Assembly (NCBI GenBank): GCA_031553415.1
Contig: JAVBLO010000046.1
Coordinates: 70,900-134,899, forward strand
DNA from: JAIRVZ01 sp031553415
GTDB taxonomy: Bacteria; Bacteroidota; Bacteroidia; Bacteroidales; Azobacteroidaceae
Direction: 5' to 3'
DNA length: 64,000 nucleotides
Shown here: positions 18,187 to 26,223 of the stretch, piece by piece
Position numbering within the stretch: the first letter of the stretch is position 1
How the letters are laid out: each line of letters begins with the position of its first letter
Notes under the pieces: model-generated
Told to the model about the DNA's origin: nothing
What the model saw: only the letters and a program-made list of their open reading frames with translations
The model's database searches: none
Made by a program: the position numbers and the translations under genes

Positions 18187-18470
18187 ATTAATGAAGAATG
18201 AAAAATGAAAAATGAAGAATAGGTCGGATTCAATATTGAACGCTAAAAGTTATAATTTTGCTATCCGCACAGTGAAATTGTCACAATTTTTACAAAAAGA
18301 AAAAGCTGAATATATTTTATCTAAACAAATTCTTCGTAGTGGAACTGCAATCGGAGCGTTAGTTCTTGAATCTGAATTTGGACAAAGCAAACCGGATTTC
18401 GTAAATAAACTCAAGGAATCAAAATGAATATTCTTCATTTTTCATTCTTCATTCTTCATTCTTCATTAAT
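18187..18470. mobile_element. Inverted-repeat element with a four-helix-bundle ORF in its loop
   Basis: The left arm (18187-18220) and right arm (18430-18470) are built of ATGAAGA/AAAATG units. The outer 15 bp (ATTAATGAAGAATGA with TCATTCTTCATTAAT) and inner 13 bp (AAAAATGAAGAAT with ATTCTTCATTTTT) pair perfectly; the right arm has one extra unit. The 209-nt interior is filled by a truncated four-helix-bundle gene. The layout resembles 23S rRNA intervening sequences, which are stem-loops carrying this protein family. It sits between kduD and kdgA where sister junctions carry short empty hairpins. Calling it mobile is an inference. Confidence 0.6.
18212..18427 (+). pseudogene. Truncated four-helix-bundle (23S-IVS/S23-type) protein
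   Basis: 71 codons starting MKNRSDSILNAKSYNFAIRT. It shows the family hallmarks YNFAIRTVKLSQFLQKEK, LSKQILRSGTAIGA and FGQSKPDFVNKL. Intact members are about 115-120 aa with two further helices (a YKEARE-type segment and a C-terminal helix). This one stops after KLKESK, exactly where the right repeat arm begins, so the C-terminal half has been lost. The core NIEEA-type motif reads LVLESE. Its first codons lie in the left repeat arm. Probably non-functional. Confidence 0.7.
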
Positions 18471-18476
18471 AAAATT

Positions 18477-19145
18477 ATGGCAAAATATAATAAGATTCAA
18501 GTTATTTCAACAATGAAAGAAACAGGAATGGTTCCTGTTTTTTATCATTCAGATATTGAGACTGCCAAACAAGTAGTGAAAGCTTGTTATGAAGGTGGTG
18601 TTCGCGCTTTCGAGTTTACTAATAGAGGTGACTTCGCTCAGGAAGTATTTGCAGAATTAGTGAAATTTGCATCAAAAGAATGTCCCGGAATGATTCTCGG
18701 AATCGGTTCTATTGTAGATCCCGGAACAGCTTCGCTTTATATTCAATCAGGCGCTAATTTCATCGTTGGACCACTGTTCAACCCGGAAATTGCAAAAATT
18801 GCCAACCGCCGTTTAATTCCTTATACTCCCGGATGTGGTTCCGTATCGGAAGTTGGTTTTGCCCAGGAATTAGGTTGCGATATTTGCAAAGTATTCCCCG
18901 GTGATGTATTAGGGCCTAATTTCGTGAAAGGGTTGAAAGCTCCGATGCCTTGGTCTATGCTGATGGTTACAGGAGGTGTAAAACCTGAAGAAGCCAACCT
19001 GAAATCCTGGTTCGATGCAGGTGTAACCTGTGTCGGGATGGGTTCCAATCTCTTCCCTGCTGATGTGATTGCTGCAAAAGATTGGGGCAAAATCACTCAG
19101 ATGTGTAAAGACGCTTTTGCAATCATAAACAAAATTCGTAAATAA
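18477..19145 (+). CDS. kdgA: KDPG / 4-hydroxy-2-oxoglutarate aldolase
   Basis: 222 aa class I aldolase (KDPG aldolase fold). FEFTNRG (Glu), GIGSIVDPGTA, the sugar-phosphate site IPYTPGCGSVSEV, the Schiff-base lysine in CDICKVFPGDVLGP and MVTGGVKPEE are visible. It splits KDPG into pyruvate and glyceraldehyde-3-phosphate, the last step of the hexuronate pathway encoded here. The start ATG at 18477 lies just after the four-helix-bundle repeat element, so that element sits in its 5' leader. Confidence 0.92.
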   Translation: MAKYNKIQVISTMKETGMVPVFYHSDIETAKQVVKACYEGGVRAFEFTNRGDFAQEVFAELVKFASKECPGMILGIGSIVDPGTASLYIQSGANFIVGPLFNPEIAKIANRRLIPYTPGCGSVSEVGFAQELGCDICKVFPGDVLGPNFVKGLKAPMPWSMLMVTGGVKPEEANLKSWFDAGVTCVGMGSNLFPADVIAAKDWGKITQMCKDAFAIINKIRK

Positions 19146-19146
19146 A

Positions 19147-19220
19147 ATTAAGAGTTAAAAGTTAAGAGTTGGCTTACACACAGTTTTTAATTCTTAACTC
19201 TTAATTCTTAACTCTTAACT
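19147..19220. repeat. Inverted repeat between kdgA and exuT
   Basis: Left arm TTAAGAGTTAAAAGTTAAGA (19149-19168), loop core TTGGCTTACACAC (19169-19181), right arm TTAATTCTTAACTCTTAATT and more (19187-19220). Confidence 0.8.
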
Positions 19221-19230
19221 AAAAAGTATC

Positions 19231-20745
19231 ATGAATAAACAAAAAATCGGAAATTACAGATGGCTTATCTGTACATTGCTTTTGTTCTCTACGACCATTA
19301 ACTACATGGATCGTAATGTGATTGGATTTCTTAAAGACTACTTCTGTTCTCCTGAAGGATTCGGATGGTCTTCTTCGGATTTCTCCAATTTAACTTCTAT
19401 TTTCACCTTGTTTTATGCAGGATTTACTTTGGTTGCCGGTTGGATTATCGACAAAATCGGAACTAAAATCGGATTGGCTGCTTCATTGGTATTGTGGTCT
19501 GTTACCGGTATACTGAGCGCTTTCATGGGAAAAACCGTAGTGGGACATTGTATTGCCCGTAGCCTTTTCGGAGCCGGAGAATCCGGAAACTTCCCTGCAT
19601 CTATTAAAACCGTAGCTGAATGGTTCCCTAAAAAAGAACGGGCGTTAGCTACCGGTATTTTCAATGCAGGATCCAATATCGGAGCCATGATTTGTGCTAT
19701 TTTCGTTCCTTGGGCATTGTTGACCTGGGGCGGAGGTAAAGAATTTTTAGGCCAGTTCCATGGCTGGCAAATGGCATTTATCATCACAGGTTTGGTTGGT
19801 TTTGTATGGTTAATATTCTGGGGAATATTTTATAATTCTCCTAAAAAAATGCTTGAAAAAGGAAAAATCACTCAATCTGAATATGACCATATCCATAGTG
19901 ATAAAGATGAAACTCCTGCATTAGAGGCAGAAGAAGACAAAGCGAAAAAAGTATCCTGGTTCAAAATGCTTACCTACAAACAAACATGGTCGTTTGTTGT
20001 CGGTAAATTCATGACTGATGGTGTTTGGTGGTTCTTGTTGTTCTGGTTGCCGACTTATGTAAAACAACAGTTCTGTACCGATATGACTCCTGAAGCTACT
20101 GCCCATACTGTTATGATAACAAACTTCATCGTGTTTGGTATTGCTATCATCGGTTCTGTTTATGGAGGTTCAATCCCGATGACTTTTATGAATAAAGGTT
20201 GGGAAACATATAAGGCTCGTATGACTGCGATGCTGATTATCGCATGCGCTCCGTTGGTTTTGTTAAGTACACAATATATGGCAGGTTTAGGTATTGTTGC
20301 TGCAATAGCAGTAATCAGTATCGGAGGCGCCGCCCACCAGGCATGGTCTGCCAACTTATTTACCACAGTTTCCGATATGTTCCCTAAAAAAACGGTAGGT
20401 TCTGTAACCGGTATCGGCGCTGCTGCCGGAGGTTTAGGTGGTGTATTGGTACAAAAATTGGCCGGAGGTTTGGAAGACCATTTCAGGATGATTGGCGTTG
20501 CAGCTGCTAAAGCGCAAGGTTTTATCCAGGAAACTGCAGCTATTCCTCTTGACAAAATAAAAATCGACAACTTGCAAACTGTTTTGGTAGATCCTTCCAT
20601 GATGGATTCGGCAAAAAACCTGATTTCTTCAAATATATCCACTGCATACGGCATCATGTTTGCTGTTTGTGCCGGCGCTTATCTGATCGCATGGTTTATC
20701 ATGAAGATGTTGGTTCCGAAACACAGCCCGATAACTGATATGTAA
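19231..20745 (+). CDS. exuT: Hexuronate MFS transporter
   Basis: 504 aa with twelve predicted hydrophobic segments. The first is RWLICTLLLFSTTINYMDRN, typical of the ACS/ExuT family (NYMDR motif). The cytoplasmic loop WIIDKIGTKIG and the segment ARSLFGAGESGNFPASIK are also family marks. A hydrophilic loop of about 40 residues rich in Glu and Lys separates the two halves. It most likely takes up galacturonate and glucuronate by proton symport across the inner membrane. It sits in the middle of the catabolic cluster. Confidence 0.9.
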   Translation: MNKQKIGNYRWLICTLLLFSTTINYMDRNVIGFLKDYFCSPEGFGWSSSDFSNLTSIFTLFYAGFTLVAGWIIDKIGTKIGLAASLVLWSVTGILSAFMGKTVVGHCIARSLFGAGESGNFPASIKTVAEWFPKKERALATGIFNAGSNIGAMICAIFVPWALLTWGGGKEFLGQFHGWQMAFIITGLVGFVWLIFWGIFYNSPKKMLEKGKITQSEYDHIHSDKDETPALEAEEDKAKKVSWFKMLTYKQTWSFVVGKFMTDGVWWFLLFWLPTYVKQQFCTDMTPEATAHTVMITNFIVFGIAIIGSVYGGSIPMTFMNKGWETYKARMTAMLIIACAPLVLLSTQYMAGLGIVAAIAVISIGGAAHQAWSANLFTTVSDMFPKKTVGSVTGIGAAAGGLGGVLVQKLAGGLEDHFRMIGVAAAKAQGFIQETAAIPLDKIKIDNLQTVLVDPSMMDSAKNLISSNISTAYGIMFAVCAGAYLIAWFIMKMLVPKHSPITDM

Positions 20746-20755
20746 TATTAATGTA

Positions 20756-20860
20756 TTTTGAAACACATAGGCACATAGAACACATAGTCATTCATATAGA
20801 AAATAATTATAAAAACTATGTGAAATCTCTATGTGTTCTATGTGCCTATGTGTTTCAAAA
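20756..20860. repeat. Perfect 32-bp inverted repeat between exuT and uxaB
   Basis: Arms 20756-20787 and 20829-20860 are exact reverse complements (units CACATAG / CTATGTG repeated) around a 41-nt loop. Ten bases after the exuT stop; the uxaB ATG follows 16 bp after the right arm. Confidence 0.85.
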
Positions 20861-20876
20861 AATAAATCATATTTAA

Positions 20877-22310
20877 ATGAAAGAGTTGAACAAACAAACA
20901 GTGAACAAACCGGCGATTCCGGTTAAAATTCTTCAATTTGGGGAAGGTAATTTTCTACGTGCATTCGTAGACTGGATGATACACAAGGCTAACGAAGCCG
21001 GAGTAATGAATCATGGTGTAGTGGCCGTACAGCCTATTGCTCAGGGGATGGCTGATATGTTGAGAAAACAAGATTGTATGTATCATGTTTACCTTGAAGG
21101 CATTAAAGATAAAAAAGCGGTAAAGGAAGTTACTTTGGTGAAAAGCATCGTTGATGCAATGAATCCTTATGATGAATATCAGGCTTACGAACAATTATTT
21201 TTAAGTCCGGAACTGGAAATGATTATTTCCAATACAACAGAAGCCGGTATCAGGTATGAAGAAGGTGACGATTTGAAAGCTTGTCCCCCGAAATCATATC
21301 CTGCAAAAATGACTGCATTGCTTCTTAAACGATTCCAGAAATTCAATGGAGCTGCTGATAAAGGCTTATTGGTTATTTGCTGCGAATTGATTGAAGATAA
21401 CGGTTCTACTTTGCGTGAATATGTAATCAAACATGCTGAGCACAACAACCTGAGTACAGATTTCATCAACTGGATAAAAACTTCTTGTCATTTCTACGAT
21501 ACTTTGGTTGACCGTATTGTGCCGGGATTCCCACGTGAAACTATTAACGAAATCAAAGCTGAAATCGGTTTCGATGATAATTTGGTTGTTAAAGGCGAAT
21601 ATTTCCATGTTTGGGCAATTGGAGGAGACCCTGTTATCAAACAAAAGTTACCCTTAGATAAAGCCGGATTGAATGTATTGTTCATGGATGATATCCGTCC
21701 TTTCCGGGCTAAAAAAGTACGTATACTGAATGGCGCTCACACAGCCATGGTACAGGTTGCTATGCAATTAGGTTGTGAAACTGTAATGGATGCCTTCAAT
21801 AATCCTTTGGTTGAAAAATATATCAATACTATGGTTGATTCGGAAGTGCTTCCCGGTATTGGTGAAGACATGACAGAATTAAGGGTTTTTGCTGCCAAGA
21901 TTCTCGAACGCTTCTACAATCCATATATCAAACATTACCTGAAAGATATTTCCTTGAATTCTTTGTCCAAATGGGAAGCTCGCGACTGGCCGACTGTGTG
22001 CGATAACAGTAAAAAATTGGGTAAATTTGCCAAATTGACAACTTTCTCTTTTGCTTCATTATTGGTAATGTATAGCGGAAAATCAGAAGCTAAAACTTTT
22101 GTACCTAACGATACCCCTGAATTTGTTGAATTTATCCAGAAAACTTTTGATGCAAACAATATTGAAGGTTGGGTCAATGGTATTGTAAACAACAAACAAA
22201 TCTGGAAAGAAAACTTCTCTTCAGTTTCCGGATTCACCGATGCTGTTGTTGCTGATGTGAAAATAATTCTGAATAAAGGGATGAAAGCGGCACTTGAAAG
22301 TCTAATTTAA
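20877..22310 (+). CDS. uxaB: Tagaturonate reductase (altronate oxidoreductase)
   Basis: 477 aa, mannitol-dehydrogenase superfamily. The N-terminal NAD-binding region is ILQFGEGNFLRAFVDWMI. SNTTEAGI, the polyol-dehydrogenase block FPRETINEIK, GEYFHVWAIGGDP and the catalytic-region KKVRILNGAHTAMVQ follow. It reduces D-tagaturonate with NADH to D-altronate, linking UxaC to UxaA. Length and motifs favour UxaB over fructuronate reductase UxuB. Confidence 0.93.
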   Translation: MKELNKQTVNKPAIPVKILQFGEGNFLRAFVDWMIHKANEAGVMNHGVVAVQPIAQGMADMLRKQDCMYHVYLEGIKDKKAVKEVTLVKSIVDAMNPYDEYQAYEQLFLSPELEMIISNTTEAGIRYEEGDDLKACPPKSYPAKMTALLLKRFQKFNGAADKGLLVICCELIEDNGSTLREYVIKHAEHNNLSTDFINWIKTSCHFYDTLVDRIVPGFPRETINEIKAEIGFDDNLVVKGEYFHVWAIGGDPVIKQKLPLDKAGLNVLFMDDIRPFRAKKVRILNGAHTAMVQVAMQLGCETVMDAFNNPLVEKYINTMVDSEVLPGIGEDMTELRVFAAKILERFYNPYIKHYLKDISLNSLSKWEARDWPTVCDNSKKLGKFAKLTTFSFASLLVMYSGKSEAKTFVPNDTPEFVEFIQKTFDANNIEGWVNGIVNNKQIWKENFSSVSGFTDAVVADVKIILNKGMKAALESLI

Positions 22311-22320
22311 TATTATTGCA

Positions 22321-22406
22321 GTTAAGAGTTAAGAATTAAGAGTTAAGAGTTGGCTTACGCAACACTGTAATTTTTAATTCTTAACTTTTAACTCTTAATT
22401 CTTAAC
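22321..22406. repeat. Inverted repeat between uxaB and the HIT gene
   Basis: Left arm GTTAAGAGTTAAGAATTAAG and more (22321-22349), loop core TTGGCTTACGCA (22350-22361), right arm TTTTTAATTCTTAACTTTTA and more (22371-22406). Confidence 0.8.
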
Positions 22407-22411
22407 TTAAA

Positions 22412-22825
22412 ATGGAAAACTGTTTATATTGTCAGAGAAACCAAATGCAAAAAGATTTGATGATCGAGATTTGCGATTTGAGCGTTTCAACAGTGTTTTT
22501 GTTCAAGGAACAAACATACAAAGGAAGATGTGTGGTAGCCTATAAAGACCACAATGTAGAACTTTTTGAATTGAATGATGCTGATTTGTTGGCATTTATG
22601 AAAGATGTAAACAAAGTTGCCAAAGCAATTAAAAAAGCATTCAATCCCGAAAAAATCAATTATGGAGCTTATTCCGATAAATTAAAACATCTTCACATAC
22701 ATTTGGCTCCTAAATATGTTGATGGCCCGGATTTTGGAGGAACATTCACAATGAATCCACAAAAAGTTTATTTGACGGATGCCGGATATAATGAGATGAT
22801 TGAAAAAATTAAGAAAGAATTGTAA
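22412..22825 (+). CDS. HIT (histidine triad) family protein
   Basis: 137 aa. It carries the histidine triad KHLHIHLAPKY (H-x-H-x-H) at about 97-107 and an N-terminal CLYC pair (4-7) that may bind zinc, as in some HIT hydrolases. HIT proteins hydrolyse nucleoside phosphoramidates or dinucleotides, or transfer nucleotidyl groups. No such step is known in uronate catabolism, yet the gene lies between uxaB and uxaA in the same orientation. It may be a housekeeping protein caught in the cluster or a repair/adenylate-handling function; the substrate is unknown. Confidence 0.85.
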   Translation: MENCLYCQRNQMQKDLMIEICDLSVSTVFLFKEQTYKGRCVVAYKDHNVELFELNDADLLAFMKDVNKVAKAIKKAFNPEKINYGAYSDKLKHLHIHLAPKYVDGPDFGGTFTMNPQKVYLTDAGYNEMIEKIKKEL

Positions 22826-22902
22826 AGTTAAGAGTTAAGAATTAAGAGTTGCAAGTAATGCAACAAATAAACTCTTAACTCTTAACTCTTAATTTTTAAC
22901 TC
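22826..22902. repeat. Inverted repeat between the HIT gene and uxaA
   Basis: Left arm AGTTAAGAGTTAAGAATTAA (22826-22845), right arm AACTCTTAACTCTTAACTCT and more (22870-22901). The loop GCAAGTAATGCAAC lacks the GGCTTAC core. Confidence 0.75.
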
Positions 22903-22909
22903 AAAAAAC

Positions 22910-24397
22910 ATGAAACGCTATTTAAAAATAAACCCTGCCGATAATGTATGTGTAGCTTTGGATGTCCTCAATGCCGGAGAAGTTCTTGATATTGATGGTG
23001 TTAAGATAACAATGCTTGATACTGTCGAAAACGGGCATAAATTTGCAATTGAAAGTATTGCGGAAGGAAAAGACGTCCTTAAATACGGCTATCCTATCGG
23101 GCATGCTATTGCCGATATCAAAAAAGGTCAGCATGTACATACGCATAATGTGAAAACCAATTTGCATGATAACCTGCAATATGCTTACCATCCGGTTCAA
23201 TCGATATTGAATATCCCGAAAAGCGATATCAAAATCAAGGCTTATAAGAGATATGACGGCAATGTCGGAATCCGCAACGAACTGTGGATTGTTCCCACTG
23301 TCGGTTGTGTGAACGGACAAGCCCAGGTAATTGTTGACCGTGTGAAAAAAGAATTGGATGTCAAACATATTGATGATATCCGGGTGTTTACTCATAATTA
23401 CGGATGTTCGCAATTAGGGGATGACCATCTCAATACACAGAAAGCACTGGCAGCTTTGGCCAAACATCCGAATGCCGGTGGTGTCTTGGTTTTAAGCTTG
23501 GGTTGTGAAAATAACCAGCAAGCTGATTTCAAAGTGGTTATGGACAAATGGGATGAAAGCCGTGTCCGTTTCCTTATTTCCCAGGAAGTAGAAGACGAAG
23601 TTGAAACTGGTTTCCAACTGATGAAAGAGTTGGTAGAACGGATGAAACAGGATAAGCGTGAAGAACTTCCCCTTTCTACACTCAAAGTTGGTTTAAAATG
23701 TGGTGGTAGCGACGGATTTTCCGGTATTACTGCCAATCCGTTAGTTGGCCGTTTCTCAGACTGGTTGATCGCACAGGGTGGAACAACTATCCTGACTGAA
23801 GTTCCTGAAATGTTCGGCGCCGAGACTATCCTCATGGATAGGGCGATTAATAAGGATGTATTCAACCACACGGTGGGCTTGATAAACAATTTCAAAGAAT
23901 ATTTCCGCAAATTCGACCAGCCGATTTACGAAAATCCTTCTCCCGGAAACAAAAAAGGAGGAATCACTACACTGGAAGATAAATCGTTGGGTTGTACACA
24001 AAAAGGTGGAGCCGCAGAAGTTGTCGATGTATTAGATTACACAGAACCAGTTAAAAATCATGGATTGAACTTATTGAATGCTCCCGGAAACGATCTGGTT
24101 GCTGCCTCTTCGCTGGCTCTTTCCGGTTGCCAGTTGGTATTGTTTACAACAGGCCGTGGAACTCCGTTCGGAAGTTTTGTCCCGACAATGAAAATCTCTA
24201 CCAATTCAAAATTGTATAATTTCAAAAAGAACTGGATAGATTTCAATGCCGGCACTTTACTCGAAGATGAAAGTATGGATGAAGTTTTGAAACGCTTCAT
24301 CGACTTCACCATAGAAGTTGTAAACGGCAAACATCTGAAACACGAAGAATCCGGATTCAAAGAAATTGCTATTTTCAAAACCGGGGTAACCTTATAA
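22910..24397 (+). CDS. uxaA: Altronate dehydratase
   Basis: 495 aa. The N-terminal SAF domain (about 1-95: VCVALDVLNAGEVLDIDGV, YGYPIGHAIADIKKGQHVHTHN) is followed by the large UxaA/GarD dehydratase domain. The latter contains IVPTVGCVNGQAQ, FTHNYGCSQLGDDH, LKCGGSDGFSGITANP, EVPEMFGAE and TGRGTPFGSFVPT, with conserved Cys and His that bind iron in this family. It dehydrates D-altronate to KDG. It is the last gene of the + strand uronate cluster. Confidence 0.95.
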   Translation: MKRYLKINPADNVCVALDVLNAGEVLDIDGVKITMLDTVENGHKFAIESIAEGKDVLKYGYPIGHAIADIKKGQHVHTHNVKTNLHDNLQYAYHPVQSILNIPKSDIKIKAYKRYDGNVGIRNELWIVPTVGCVNGQAQVIVDRVKKELDVKHIDDIRVFTHNYGCSQLGDDHLNTQKALAALAKHPNAGGVLVLSLGCENNQQADFKVVMDKWDESRVRFLISQEVEDEVETGFQLMKELVERMKQDKREELPLSTLKVGLKCGGSDGFSGITANPLVGRFSDWLIAQGGTTILTEVPEMFGAETILMDRAINKDVFNHTVGLINNFKEYFRKFDQPIYENPSPGNKKGGITTLEDKSLGCTQKGGAAEVVDVLDYTEPVKNHGLNLLNAPGNDLVAASSLALSGCQLVLFTTGRGTPFGSFVPTMKISTNSKLYNFKKNWIDFNAGTLLEDESMDEVLKRFIDFTIEVVNGKHLKHEESGFKEIAIFKTGVTL

Positions 24398-24478
24398 GTA
24401 AGAATTAAGAGTTAAGAATTAAGAGTTGGCTTTCGCACGATAAAATAACTCTTAATTCTTAACTCTTAATTCTTAACT
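24397..24478. repeat. Inverted repeat between convergent uxaA and the gamma-CA gene
   Basis: Left arm AGTAAGAATTAAGAGTTAAG and more (24398-24425), loop core TTGGCTTTCGCAC (24426-24438), right arm AACTCTTAATTCTTAACTCT and more (24447-24478). Being between convergent genes, it could terminate both transcripts. Confidence 0.8.
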
Positions 24479-24991
24479 TCATTTATACCAATCTGAGTAC
24501 ATCAAATAATTCCGGGCTATCTTCTGGTTGATTTCTTTAGATTGTCCGGGGTCTACTTTTTTCACAAATTTAGCAGGTGTTCCTGCATAAATAGAGCCTG
24601 GTTCAACTTTTGTCCCGCTTAATACAACAGAACCGGCAGCTATTATTGCTCCCTCTCCTATTACGGCATGGTCTAAAACTACAGAACCTATGCCTATCAA
24701 TGATCCATTTTCGATTTTAGCGCCGTGTATGGTTACATTATGACCGATTGAAACATCATCGCCAATGATGGCCACCGATTTTTCGTATAAAGTATGAATA
24801 ACGCTACCATCCTGGATATTAACCCGGTTACCAATCCGGATGGAGTTTACATCTCCCCTTAATACAGCGTTGTACCAAATGCTGCAATCATCACCGATAA
24901 CTACATCACCGATAATTGTTGCATTTTCTGCCAGGAAAACATTTTTCCCTATTTCCGGGGTAAATCCCCTTACTGATTTTATAAGTGCCAT
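24479..24991 (-). CDS. Gamma carbonic anhydrase-like / hexapeptide-repeat protein
   Basis: 170 aa left-handed beta-helix. Hexapeptide repeats run from NVFLAENATIIGDVVIGDDC to GTKVEPGSIYAGTPAKFVKK. The probable metal His residues are visible in SVIHTLYEK, SIGHNVTIHGAKI (two His) and nearby. Members of this group (YrdA/PaaY/CaiE type) may be zinc carbonic anhydrases or non-enzymatic. It is monocistronic with its own promoter and appears unrelated to the uronate genes. Confidence 0.88.
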   Translation of the reverse strand: MALIKSVRGFTPEIGKNVFLAENATIIGDVVIGDDCSIWYNAVLRGDVNSIRIGNRVNIQDGSVIHTLYEKSVAIIGDDVSIGHNVTIHGAKIENGSLIGIGSVVLDHAVIGEGAIIAAGSVVLSGTKVEPGSIYAGTPAKFVKKVDPGQSKEINQKIARNYLMYSDWYK

Positions 24992-25038
24992 TGCAATTAG
25001 ATTTTTGATTTAAATAAAATCATTCTCAATATCTAACA

Positions 25039-25069
25039 CAAAAGTAGGATGAAAGTTTTGAAAGCCAAA
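25039..25069 (-). promoter_or_regulatory. Consensus promoter of the gamma-CA gene
   Basis: Minus strand TTTG (25066-25069), 19-nt spacer, TACTTTTG (25039-25046), then about 45 bp to the ATG at 24991. Full match to the Bacteroidota consensus. Confidence 0.8.
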
Positions 25070-25102
25070 AAAATAAATACCAGTTCTTTGAAATAGAGTC
25101 TT

Positions 25103-26113
25103 TCAACTCTTAACTAACACTCCGGTATCTGCGAGTCTGGCATATTTCCCACGGATACATCCTTTTTCATCAATCAGATAAATAGTGGGAGTGGCTGCAA
25201 CTCCATAATTTCTGAAATTATCACCTTCAAAGCCTTTGTAATCACAACACTTTTCTTCCCAAGGAAACCCCTTTGAATGGAATTCGAAAACCGATTCATC
25301 GGTATCGGCAGATATGCTGATTATTCTAATGCCTTTCTTTTTTAATGTAGGGTAATTACTAACCAATTGACTCATCTCGTTTTCACAATTATGACATCCT
25401 GATTCATAAAATATTAATAATGTCTGAGTCATTGCCGCCTGCCTGTTTTTTAACCCTGTAATTTCGGGAGCTTGCTTCCCAATCAATTTAGATGCAGTCG
25501 CTAATCGTGATGCAATTTCACTATGCTGACCGTCAGGAATATCCAGACCTATGCTGTAGGCTGCTATACTTTCAGCTGCTTGTTCGAGTCCGTATTGTTC
25601 GAAAAACTCTATCAAGTCTTTTCCTAATGCAGCGGCTGTTTGAGGGTGTGCGGTATAAGTCCGATTTAATACTTTTTTGGCAACAGGGACAAAAACGGAT
25701 GCGAATTCATTCGGATTTCCTGTCACTCGTGCATAAAACCCGATCCACTGTTGTACATATTCTTTCCATAAACCGGAATGATACAAGTTTTCGAATGATA
25801 AGGTATCATTGATGTACGATTTCGCAGCATTAAAAGTTTCTTCAGAATTGATTTGGCTGATGTTGTTGAAATGTTGTTGAATTTCTTGAAATTCGGATGA
25901 TAAGGAAATTAATGTAACACTTCCCGTGTAGTCACCTAAATTGATTTGAAGTATTCCTTTTTCATCAAGAGTTGTAACTCCAAACTGTATTGTGTCTTTC
26001 CCGTTATAACCAACAATCGAATAGTTGTAGGATATTTTTTTATTATTTTGAGCAAATAACAGTGAAATACTACAAATAACAAAAAACAGAAAAATGATTG
26101 AGTTTTTCCTCAT
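25103..26113 (-). CDS. Exported thioredoxin-fold (TlpA/AhpC-like) protein
   Basis: 336 aa from the ATG at 26113; a TTG 57 bp further upstream would add residues before the signal peptide and is less likely. The signal peptide is MRKNSIIFLFFVICSISLLF, ending near AQ. The central part (about 60-210) is helical and specific to Bacteroidota TlpA-like proteins. The C-terminal thioredoxin fold holds FYESGCHNCENEMSQL (C-x-x-C), IISISADTDESVF and cis-Pro segment GVAATPTIYLIDEKG. It likely handles thiol/disulfide exchange in the periplasm or outer membrane. The partner is unknown. Confidence 0.82.
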   Translation of the reverse strand: MRKNSIIFLFFVICSISLLFAQNNKKISYNYSIVGYNGKDTIQFGVTTLDEKGILQINLGDYTGSVTLISLSSEFQEIQQHFNNISQINSEETFNAAKSYINDTLSFENLYHSGLWKEYVQQWIGFYARVTGNPNEFASVFVPVAKKVLNRTYTAHPQTAAALGKDLIEFFEQYGLEQAAESIAAYSIGLDIPDGQHSEIASRLATASKLIGKQAPEITGLKNRQAAMTQTLLIFYESGCHNCENEMSQLVSNYPTLKKKGIRIISISADTDESVFEFHSKGFPWEEKCCDYKGFEGDNFRNYGVAATPTIYLIDEKGCIRGKYARLADTGVLVKS

Positions 26114-26223
26114 AATTTGCCGGTAAAAAATGCGCAAACCGCTTTTGAATATAACTTTCAATTGATTCAAGTTCCCGCCACCGAAACCAACCGATGACGG
26201 GAGAAATTTAAGTATTTTAGTAT

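Noticed and set aside
13701..24478. Tandem short units resembling CRISPR repeats
   Set aside because: The units are 7-8 bases, variable and form single hairpins at gene junctions; there are no regular spacers and no cas genes.
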